Source: Grammothele lineata (Eukaryota; Basidiomycota; Agaricomycetes; Polyporales; Polyporaceae). From it: a stretch of 64,000 nt of DNA. Location of the stretch: contig NDFF03000001.1 in assembly GCA_002150815.3 (NCBI GenBank), forward strand, positions 372,001 to 436,000. Direction: 5' to 3'. Below are positions 20,444-30,212 of this stretch, piece by piece. Each line of letters begins with the position of its first letter. The stretch's first letter is position 1. The notes beneath the pieces were generated by a model that saw only the letters and a program-made list of their open reading frames with translations, ran no database searches and was not told where the DNA came from. Position numbers and translations under genes: made by a program.

Positions 20444-23400
20444 ATGCAAAAACCGACGCTTGAGTCGCTCACCTCTATTCTGCCGCTTACGTTCCCCGCC
20501 CCTATACCGACGACTCATCCGGATCTTGTCACGACCAAGGATCTCCACCGTGAAGAGGACTTGCTCCGGAACCCCGCATCCTCAAGACATTGGTGGACGG
20601 CCATTCAAAATGTTAAAGAAGCTTCTGCGGCGCTGCAACGAGCTGAGGGGTCATCCGACTTGGAGCCAGAAGTTGCGGCACTACTAGGCCCGCTTTCATC
20701 CCCCGCCGCCCGAATGTCACTACAACGACAGACGTACCTCTACGAGGCTGCGCTTGCGCAATTTCCAGGTTCGTTCAAGTTCTGGAAATCATATCTACAG
20801 ACGCGTATGTCGTTCGTACTTGGCAAGCTCGTACAGAAGAAGCGAGCAGGAGGGAGGAAGAAGTTTCCGGAGATGGGTGAGGCCCTTGAAGACGAGAAGG
20901 AGGACCTAGAGCAGTGGGAGGGTGGCATTGACGGGATTGTAGGCTGGGAAGAGTGGAAGCTTCTGGTTGCAACGTTCGAACGTTGTCTTATGTGGCTCCC
21001 GAGGGTGCGTGTCTCTATCGTATCTGCTAACAAGCCACTGACGTCTGTTACTAGATGCCTCGCATATGGCTCCTTTACCTCTCTATATTCAACCACCCAT
21101 TCTGCCCCCCTCAAATCTCTCATACGCATGCGCGTCGGACGTTTGACCGTGCGCTACGCACTCTGCCACCTTCTCTTCACTCCCGCATATGGGTTCGCTA
21201 CCTCTTGTGGGCAGAGTCGAAAGGCGGGGCGACGACAGTCGCTGTTTACCGCAGATACCTCTCCGTCGACCCTAGTATTACCGAACGCTATACCGCCATC
21301 CTTCTCTCACCGAACAACCCGGATCCCCGACCTCTAGAAGCGGCGAAGCTTCTTTTATCCCTTGCTCGCAAGGCGGCTCGCGGAGAATACACCAGCCCGG
21401 AAGGAAAGAGTCCTTACCAACTTCTCTGCGAATTCCTTGACGTTGTTGAGCAACATGCGGAGGAAGTCGGACTCGACGTCGCAGACACCATTGACTCTAA
21501 CCAAAAGATTGCTGATGACGCCGAAGCTCAATCGGTTGTGTCTCAGCGAGCGGTGGAACCTGCGTCCAAGGACGGCAAGCTCATGCGCTTTGCAGGTCCT
21601 GCCGTAGCTGTCGGGGCCGATGGTAAAGCGCTGGCTGTCTACGACGAGGACGAGGATCCAAGGAGCGCATCCAAGCTCAACGTAGAGAACATCGTTCTGA
21701 AGGATGGCTTGGAGGTGTACAAGGACCAGGCGGGCCGTTTGTGGACTGGGCTAGCGACATACTGGATCAAGCGTGGCGAGTTCGACCGCGCGAAACACAC
21801 GTTCGAGCGTGGACTTGCATCGGTGCTCACTATTCGAGACTTCACTCAAATCTTCGACGCATATGCGGAGTTCTCGGAGAGTCTAATCAGCGCACTCATG
21901 GAAAGCCTGGCAAATCCCGACGAAGATGAAGACGAGGAAGATGTAAAGGAGACGGAGATCGAGCTTGACGCAAAGATGAAGGATTTCGAGGAGTTGATGG
22001 ATCGTAGGCCGTTTTTGGTGAACGACGTGTTGCTCCGGAGAAATCCGAACGACGTGCAAGAGTGGGAAAAGAGGGTTGCCCTATGGGGAGACAATGACGA
22101 GAAGGTGCGTACTCCGTCTGCCTGATTTCTCATCCAATGGCTTAACCCGAAGATACATTCGCAGGTTGCAGAGACGTACAACACCGCTCTCGCCACCGTC
22201 AATCCTCGCAGAGCTACCGCCAACTTCCACCGATTGTATGTTAACTTCGCGAAGTTCTACGAAGAGGGTGGGACCGCTGGCGAGGCCGAGAAGGACCTCG
22301 ACAGCGCTCGTAAGATCCTGTTGAAGGCGACGAAAGTCAACTTCAAGACCGTGGACGAGCTTGCTGAGGTATGGTGCGAGTGGGCAGAGATGGAAATTCG
22401 CCAAGAGTACGTTACTAGCGTGCCTTTCCTTTTCACTTTCTCATGGCTTCCAGGAACTACGACGAAGCCATTCGCGTCATGCAGCGTGCTGCGGTTGTCC
22501 CTAAGAACACGAAAATCAATTACTTCGACCACGTAAGTTTGTCTCCCCACTCAAATAAACAGTCTTATTCACATGAGGCACAGTCGCTTCCAGCGCAAGT
22601 TCGTTTGTTCAAATCGTTGAAGCTGTGGTCATTCTACGTAGACCTAGAGGAGTCGCTCGGTACTGTAGAGTCGGCCAAAGCTGTCTACGACAAGATCTTA
22701 GACCTGCGCATTGCCAACGCTCAAATTATCGTGAACTACGCAGCCTTCCTTGAGGAGAACAAGTACTACGAAGAAAGCTTCAAGGTAGCCTATTTCGTTC
22801 ACGACTCAGGGTTAGTCACTCATGCTTAAAGCTCAGGTGTATGAGCGTGGCACCGAACTCTTCACATTCCCGGTGTCGTTCGAAATCTGGAACATTTATC
22901 TTGCCAAGTTCGTCAAGCGTTATGTAGGTCGTTTTACCTCTACCCGCAGAGTTGCAGCTAAGTTTCATTATCAGGGTGGATCCAAGATCGAACGTGCACG
23001 AGATCTCTTCGAACAAGCCTTGGAGAAATGCCCGGCAAAGTCGTGCAAACCCATCTTCATGATGTATGCCACATTTGAAGAGGAGCATGGCTTGGCCAAG
23101 AGGGCGATGTCTATCTATGATCGTGCGACAAGCGCAGTGGCCGACGAGGACAAGTTCGAGGTATATGTCCTATCGCCTACACCCATTCGAGAGCCGTGAC
23201 TAACCGTTCCTCTTCAGCTCTTCACCATCTATATCGCGAAAGCGACGTCCAACTACGGGTTACCTGCGACGCGACCTATCTACGAGCGCGCGATCGAGGT
23301 GCTGCCTGATAAGCAAACAGCAGAGATGTGCCTCCGGTTCGCAGCAATGGAGCGCAAGCTCGGCGAGATCGACCGCGCACGGGCCATCTACGCGCACGCG

Positions 23401-23784
23401 TCGCAGTTCTGCGACCCGCGTGTGCACCCCAAGTTCTGGCAAGAGTGGAACGCCTTCGAGATCGAGACCGGCTCCGAGGACACGTTCCGCGAGATGCTCC
23501 GCATCAAGCGCTCCGTACAGGCGCAGTTCAACACCGAGGCGAGCTACCTCGCCGCGCAAATGGCGGCCAAAGAGGGCGGACAGGCGAAGGACGTCGACGT
23601 GGTAGACTCCGCGCCCGTGGATGCCATGGCTGCGGCGGAGCGACAGGCTGGAGGAGGGAAGGCACCTGCGTTCGTCTCGGCGAAGTCGAGCACGAACATC
23701 AGAGATCAGGCGCCGTTGGAGGCAGCGCCTGCACAGGCCAACGAGGACGAGATCCATATATCGGACGACGACGACGACGACTGA
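20444..23784 (+). CDS. SYF1: Pre-mRNA-splicing factor SYF1 (HAT/TPR-repeat protein of the NineTeen complex)
   Basis: Scaffold of the Prp19-associated complex in the active spliceosome. Eight exons (20444-21004, 21055-22104, 22165-22406, 22454-22532, 22584-22784, 22837-22923, 22975-23160, 23218-23784) give 990 aa with closed phases, the usual SYF1 length. HAT repeats run throughout, for example YLYEAALAQFPGSFKFWKSY, RIWVRYLLWAESKG, RLFKSLKLWSFYVDLEESLG and VHPKFWQEWNAFEIETGSED. The C-terminus is a characteristic acidic end, ISDDDDDD. An in-frame upstream ATG at 20372 exists; I prefer 20444 because the family starts close to the first HAT repeat and 20372 lies inside the short shared promoter. 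Confidence 0.93.
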
Positions 23785-24024
23785 GCGTTTGCATACATAC
23801 TACCCTATGTGCTATTGTTGTACTTGCGACATTTGCTTCTTGCTCTGGGCACTAGCCTTCTCTTTTTTTCCTCGCATGTGGTGTGACAGCAAACACAGCA
23901 ATTGCCATTTTGGGCGGCTAGGAATCTAGGATCGAAATGGGGGAGTCATGTGCGAAATATTGTCACGGTCATGGCATCGTACCGCCTTCCACAACGAGAC
24001 CGTTCCCTATAGCCAGGCTCACGC

Positions 24025-24626
24025 ATGGAGGGCCATCCATCTGTATGTATTCCGGGACGATACAGCCTGGTCAGTGTCTGACTGGCCCGGGGAGCACTCC
24101 TCAGTACGAGGCCCTGTCCACGTACCTACCGAAATACCCTAGGGCAGCTGGGGCATTATTTCAGACGTATAACGACCTCAAGTTCGGTGCGTTGTGTGCG
24201 AAAATTCACCTTTCGACTAGCTCATGCATCTAAAGCTCAACAGTGGACTGACCTCGAAGTTGTTGAACTCCCTGGCTGTGGGCGATGTGCGATGCGCGGC
24301 AAGCGTCCCCAGACAGTAAGTTGGCCTACTCGAAGGCGTCCAAGCATTCAGAAGCTCGTTCATCCTACCCCTGACGCCACTATCTTACGCAATCCAGGAG
24401 GCCGTTCTATGTGTAGTGCCGTGCTCGCTGTCCGAGTCACTCTCGACAGAATGGTACGATGCGGTGATCCAGGACATCGTAGAGGCTTATGGATCGTTTT
24501 TCTAGGATCCGCACTACCTTCCAGCAATTGGGAGGTCCCCCTCACGTGTACCTCGCTATCAACACGGACGATTCGTCGATTGTGTACTACAAAATTAGTC
24601 CTGGTATTGTCAAGCCTCCGCTATGA
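24025..24626 (+). CDS. SEN15: tRNA-splicing endonuclease subunit Sen15
   Basis: Structural subunit of the tRNA-intron endonuclease. No single open frame reveals it; five short exons do (24025-24042, 24105-24186, 24236-24315, 24398-24453, 24506-24626), giving 118 aa with closed phases. The spliced protein starts MEGHPSYEALSTYLPKYPRA. Its core reads WTDLEVVELPGC and VVPCSLSESLSTEW. The C-terminus HVYLAINTDDSSIVYYKISP continues to GIVKPPL. That C-terminal block is the conserved Sen15 strand-turn-strand. All four introns are 49-82 nt with GT-AG ends. It follows SYF1 on the same strand by 240 bp. Identification rests on the C-terminal block and the overall size. Confidence 0.85.
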
Positions 24627-24904
24627 TCGATTATTTTCCGCATCCCCCAGAATCGTTCGGTCTCAGTGGAGCGCGTTCTCAGACGACGAGCCCAGACCCT
24701 AGATTAGATGCGTTCGATTTTGTATTGCTATGGTGGTACTAGGGTACATAATATGACAGCGATAGGAAAGCAACATCGACAGCAAACTAAGTGAAGCTAC
24801 TACTAGTGAGTATATGTACAGGGTGATCGCTAATATAGAGCGTTCAACCATTCCAACTGTGTACAAGGCTCTGCCACAATAGGAATAAAGAGGGAGGCGT
24901 CCAT

Positions 24905-25793
24905 TCACCGAGGAGCGTTCCACCGGTCGACCTCAACAGCACAAATGTCTTCCCAGATCACGTCCCAGCCGCCCTGTGCAAGATGTGGCTGGGCTTGCCA
25001 CATAGATATGATCCGCCGCGATTCGTCAAATGTCACATCGTGTGGGCGGAGCTGCTCGAGAAGCTCGATGTGCATCTCTAACGAACGGCGGTATGGCTTG
25101 AGAATGTATGGCAGTTTCGTAACTGGTTGCCAAAGCGCACCAGACGACCGGTAATCAGCCATCGAAGCGGGAAGATCGCGACAGAGGAGCAGAACCCACC
25201 GAACTTTTCTAGCGACCAAGTAACCCAGAGGGGTTCCTCCACGAATTTCCACCCCTTTGTCTTGTGAACCTCGTGCAAGAGATTCTCCAGATTGCGGATG
25301 ATTTTGTTCATTTTTTGGAAGAGCTTATCCTACCAAATGCAGGGTTCAAGACTCGCCCACGGCATCCCACAACATGTAAACACACCAATCGTGTGACGAC
25401 AACGTGCAGGTCTTCAATGCACGTTTCCATGGCACGGAGCTTCTCGAGCATGATGGGATACATCGGCTGTTTGCCAGCCGGAAGCATAGCAAGTTCGTTG
25501 CTATAATGAAACCGGTCGTCAGAACTCAGTGAACGCACGACGCACATAACGACTTACTCAAGCTCTGTGCGCGCATCTATGAGTTTGGACACTGATTTCA
25601 GTCCTTGTCCAGAGACCCGCTCGTCCCACTTATACGCAATGCTCCGTAACTCCAGTAACTGGCTTCTGAGCGTACGATGATGGGGAAGTTCGGTGAGCCT
25701 CGAGGGCGACACGGGGGTGTTTGGCTGCCGCACGGAGACCGGAGAGGAGGACGGGGTTGACGGACCTCTGAAGGATGCGAGGCGGCTACTCAT
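24905..25793 (-). CDS. Conserved-looking fungal protein of 217 residues, unidentified
   Basis: Four exons (25793-25558, 25500-25386, 25329-25200, 25077-24905) close in phase for 217 aa. The N-terminus (MSSRLASFRGPSTPSSSP) is Ser/Pro-rich. The rest is predicted mostly helical, for example MYPIMLEKLRAMETCIEDLH, NKIIRNLENLLHEVHK and HDVTFDESRRIISMWQAQ, and it ends WEDICAVEVDRWNAPR. The shape (disordered start, then amphipathic helices, no catalytic motif) would fit a small adaptor or kinetochore-type subunit, but I cannot name the family. Intron 3 is 122 nt, longer than its neighbours, so that junction is the least certain. Confidence 0.6.
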
Positions 25794-26488
25794 CGTAAAA
25801 TATGTGCAGAAAGATTTCGCGACCGGCGAGAAGGAGTGGATACTAAGGAGCGAGTATGTTGCGCGAATGAAGGAGGGACAACCTGACCAGACTGGTGCTG
25901 GGTCTCGTAGTACGGGGGAGTTTTGAGAGAGGCCTGGTCCACAGGAGGCTATTGATATTAAAGACGGGTCCGGGGCCGGGGCCGTATGCGAGCAAGCGAA
26001 CTCACGTCACGAAATAAATTGTTTCTCGCCCAAGTGGTGGGATGCGATGGTCAGACCCTTGGGCGCGGCAATCTCGCGTGAGGAGGAGATCTGAGGCCGG
26101 AGGTTTTGAGTTCAGAGTTGGTGCAGCGCCGTGGCTCGCGTTGCCCTGGGTAGAATCAAAACTATCAGCGACGGAAAAGTTGAGAGAGGGGACACCGACG
26201 TGTACCTACAGGCGTTGAGATGGAGGCCGTGGTCGTTGCAGGACGCGGAGGACGGCCGGAAGGGAGCTTGTTCGCGGGAGGGACTTGGAATGGACGGGGA
26301 GCGCCTGCGCGATCTCGATAGCGCTCAATATGATGTAATGCTTGGACGCGTGCAGGGACGCGTCGACTGAGGACTCGCGTCGAGGCTTGATCGTCGCCGA
26401 TCAGCTAGCACGTCCTGAGACCGTCGCAGCCAGCGTCCGACACGTCTCCGGCACAGACACCCTCGCTCACGCCGAGCCGCATCCAAAT
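25794..26488. other. Divergent interval upstream of the WD40 gene
   Basis: Holds the promoters of the 217-aa protein (-) and the WD40 protein (+). Open frames through 26131-26370 have coding-like composition but no motif. An upstream first exon of the WD40 gene could lie here. Confidence 0.4.
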
Positions 26489-28141
26489 ATGCAGCCGGCA
26501 GACAAATCCAATCTCCTTCGCTCAGAGGCAGAGCTCAAGCTCGAGCATGTGCGTCGCCGTCCGCAGCCCTCCGCCTGCAGGGCGAACGCAGAACGCTCAA
26601 ACGACCATCGCCCTCTCAGGCCCGCAAGGACAAAGCACAACGCATAAAAGACCTCGGCTGGCCCATAGAGACGACCGGTAAGGCGCTCGGGCTCCACGTC
26701 CGCGACAACGTCGCTTGGATCGCGGAAAACACGACCGTCATTCGCAAGCTCGACCTCGAGGCGAGTTTGTTCTGATCCGCCCCATCTGCGGAGCGTGAAA
26801 CTAAGATGGCCTGTAACCATAGACGGGGAAGACCCTTCAACTATTCAAAGGGCATACCGCGCCCGTGTCTGCACTTACGTTTGTAGACCGCGAGCCAGGG
26901 TCCGAGAAAGCCGATCTCCTAGTTACAGGCTCCTGGGATAAAGTAAGCACCGACTTCGCGCGGAATGATCTGACAACTCTGACAGCATCGTTCGTTAGAC
27001 GATCAAAATCTGGGACGTGGAGGTAGGCCTCTCTCTTGTCTTGCGGGTTCTCATATATGTTAAGTGGTTAGGTGTCAGACGAAGGAACTAGTATCGTCGA
27101 CGGATGCGCACACAGACTTCGTGAAAGCCTTGCTCTTCATCCCAGCACTACGGGTGCTTGTCTCGAGCGGATCCGATAAAATTGTTCGTTTCTGGTGCGT
27201 GTGCTCAGACATCTCGCAACGAGCCGTTCTGACCGGCCGTATCGCAGGGATCTTTCGACGATAAATGAAGGACAACCGCTGACATGTATGGAATCCCTAC
27301 GGGAACATACACGTCCTGTGGAATCCTTGGACGCCCACATCACCTCCGGACGCTCAGCCATTCTGTACACGGCGGACACGATGGGCATCATCAAGGTGTG
27401 GGAGATCACAAAGGAAGGGGATACTCCGACCCAACTACAGACCAAATTGGCCGGAGAACTCAAGCACCACCGAACACGAGTGAATGACATGGTGCACGGT
27501 AGCGGCTACTTGTGGACAGGTGCGCTGATCCTGCCGCACTTGTACCCTTTTCCTGGATTCACCTCATGACGCACAATCTGCAGCGTCCACCGACGAGACC
27601 GTTCACATCATTCCTCATCCTTCTACTTCTCCGGCACAGGCTAATGCAAAGCCAATCCCACCGATCGCGCACCCTACCGCCGTCAGGGCCATCCTTCCAC
27701 TAGGCCTCACACCGCTGGCGGAGCCGTACCTGCTCACGGCCGCAGGGGAGGTCATACGCGTGTACGACGTCTCAACGCCCACCGAGCCCGAGCTGCTTTC
27801 CGAGACGGACGGGCACTGGCACGACGTGACTGCGCTCAGGCTATGGATACGGCGGTCCGTGGCTGAGGGTGAGAGCGGACGAGTGACCGTCGAGCCATGG
27901 ATCGTGAGTGCGAGTTTGGACGGGACGATTAGGCGTTGGAGGTTGAGTGGTAAGACCTCTCGATGTTATGTACGGTCGGTCGAATGGTTGATGGCATGGT
28001 TTACCACTAGAACTGCTACACCCGCCACCTTCAGCTAGGCCGTCAGAGGAGAAAATTGAGCCAGCAAGTGTGCCCGCAGACGCAGACGTGCTAGACGAAG
28101 ACGAGGAACGTGAGCTTGCAGAGCTTATGGGCGAAGAGTGA
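26489..28141 (+). CDS. WD40 beta-propeller protein, unnamed
   Basis: Exons after the first junction are well defined: 26581-26760, 26823-26942, 26999-27022, 27079-27194, 27248-27519, 27584-27949 and 28011-28141. Their phases close and they read as consecutive WD blades: LFKGHTAPVSALTFVD...TGSWDKTIKIWDVE, DAHTDFVKALLFIP...SGSDKIVRFWDLS, TADTMGIIKVWEI, VSASLDGTIRRWRLS. The C-terminal tail is acidic (DEDEERELAELMGEE). Intron 26761-26822 needs a GC donor (GAG|GCGAGT). Joining the 26489 ATG exon (MQPADKSNLLRSEAELKLEH) to GERRTLKRPSP requires a 32-nt intron at 26549-26580, below the normal fungal size, so the 5' end may be mis-modelled or frameshifted. I cannot assign an orthologue. It is convergent with the nitronate monooxygenase, 99 bp apart. 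Confidence 0.75.
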
Positions 28142-28240
28142 AGCTAGGCAGTGAATTCTCTCATAAAACAACGATAACCAACGTAAGGATACAGCGCAAT
28201 CCAATATAAACCTGTATGATATCCGTGGTGCTGGAAGACG

Positions 28241-29722
28241 TCATAGCTTGGACTTGACGACAATAAAGCTGGTCGCATTCTGCAGGCTTGCAGCTGCAGT
28301 ATCGACCAATTCGTCGACGCTACAGTGAAGCTCAGCAAGGTCCAAAGGGGGTCAAGCTGAGGAGCTCACATCTCTTTCGCAGGCTTGATATCCTTGATAG
28401 AACCGGCGACTTTACCCATGAGCCCTAACAACAGCATGCAATGAGAAGAATCTCCCTTGGCAGGGCGTTGTTCCATGCTTACACATGCGACTCTCGATGG
28501 ACTTCTCCGGATGTTTCTCAAGTTCGATTTCATTGGGAATCTTCCCCTGACTTGTGAGCTCGCGGATTTCCTGCTGCCGTCGGTCTTCCCTGCAGGCATT
28601 GTATGTGCGCCAATGCATCCTAGATTCAGTGCGCGAGACGAACGCAACAAGAAACGATACGCACCAGCTGGCTACATACTCCGTCTTGCGTACATGCATC
28701 GGCCGCCCGCTGTAGATGAGCGTGCGTGCAACATCATCGTACCCCGCGCTGAGCACGAGGTCTTTGTGGATCTTCGGCGCGCCAGCCTCCGCGCTCGCGA
28801 CGAAGCGCGTACCAACCCACACGCCTGCAGCTCCGTACGAGAGCGCTGCGGCGAGTCCGCGCCCGTCGGCAATACCACCCGCAGCGACGACGATCACGGG
28901 CTCGCCAGTGAGCGGGCTGCGTGCGTTGCGACAGAGGTCGACGACAGCGGGGATGAGGATTGAGAAGGGCGTCTCGCCCGTGTGGCCGCCGCCCTCGCCA
29001 CCCTGAGCACATATGACGTCGACGCCCTGCGCGAGAGCCTTCGCGACATGCTTCGGGTGGCCAATCATGCTTCGAAGGTGCGGGTGGTTAGAGAGGGGTC
29101 ACGCGAACAAAAGGGTAGGGGACGCACTTCATCACGACGATTCCTGCGGAATGCAGCTTGTCGACCATGTCCTTCGGAGGGACTCCCACTGCACAGACGA
29201 AGAGCTTCGCGCCTCCCTTGATAATGACATCCGTGAGTTCAGGGAGCTGGCCCTTGGTGTAATCGTACTACGTGGCGACGGTCACTATCCTGTTTAGACA
29301 CGAGCTCAAGGGAACTACAGAACCCACGTTGGTCTTGCGTGCTTGCCCTCCAACTTGGGGAATGAGCAGGTCCACGCCGAACGGCGCGTTTGGATCCTCC
29401 AAATGAGCCTTGAGCTCGTCAATGTTATCTTGCAATATCTTCGGGCTCTGCCGTACGCCGCCAATGACACCAATTCCGCCTGCACATAATATTCTCGATC
29501 TAAACCTCTCGAACACATGAGAATGGGACGTTCAGGACGTACCGGCATTCGTCACCGCAGCAGCCAATTTAGGGCCCGCCGCCACGTTCATGCCTTATGT
29601 TTGGATAGTTGTTATACGCCCCAAGGAGAGTGTGGTTCTGTCTTACCAGCTAGCATGACAGGGTGATTGATACCGAACAGTTTCGTCAGAGGAGTAGAAA
29701 ACTTGGGCGGCGAGGATGGCAT
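28241..29722 (-). CDS. Nitronate monooxygenase (2-nitropropane dioxygenase family, FMN TIM barrel)
   Basis: Oxidises alkyl nitronates such as propionate-3-nitronate with FMN and O2. Eight exons (29722-29647, 29593-29543, 29479-29328, 29267-29128, 29069-28665, 28589-28483, 28424-28370, 28319-28241) give 354 aa with closed phases. Motifs: substrate/FMN start INHPVMLAGMNVAAGP, GGIGVIGG, the histidine-bearing QGGEGGGHTGE, phosphate-binding VVAAGGIADGRGLAAALSYG and GVWVGTRFVASAE. No signal peptide or peroxisomal signal is seen (ends VVKSKL; the last three residues SKL form a PTS1-type tripeptide, so peroxisomal import is in fact possible). Family assignment is firm; the substrate is inferred. Confidence 0.92.
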
Positions 29723-30212
29723 GGTCTCAGTCGTGCAATGCACACTCAAGGAGGAGGGGCCAAGGGGAAAGAACAAGACAAGATGCGCTTGTGACCGGTT
29801 GCCAGCATGGGTTCATATATACGCTCGTGAGAGGTCATGCGGGGTATGACTGCTGCGTATAACGCGGGGTAGAGAGGTTCGGGCGGGGGTTTCAGCCCCT
29901 CGGTCCGGCAATGGACCCAGCCCGAGTAGCCGACGTACGCACCGGCCACTTATTTCCGGCCCGCTCCAGCCCGCCCCCTCAAATGCTCCGAAGTGCTTTG
30001 TTCGTCGAAAAGGTCGGGATACGGAGCAAGCAGGCACTACAAGCGGTATAACCGCAGGTATACAAACTCAGCAGTTTGAGACTGAAATGATCGCTTGAAG
30101 CGTCTCGTACAGTGGCGAAGATCCTTGGAAAACACAAAATCTACATATTTACCCAGGTTACTAAGTCGACCTCGTACATATCGCCGTCGCCGTCTCTCTG
30201 AGCTACTATACG
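29723..30212. other. Intergenic region
   Basis: Upstream of nitronate monooxygenase (-) and downstream of the GH44 gene (-). I see no coding or RNA feature. Confidence 0.55.

Noticed and set aside
23260..23757. 165-aa minus-strand ORF
   Set aside because: Antisense shadow of the last SYF1 exon.
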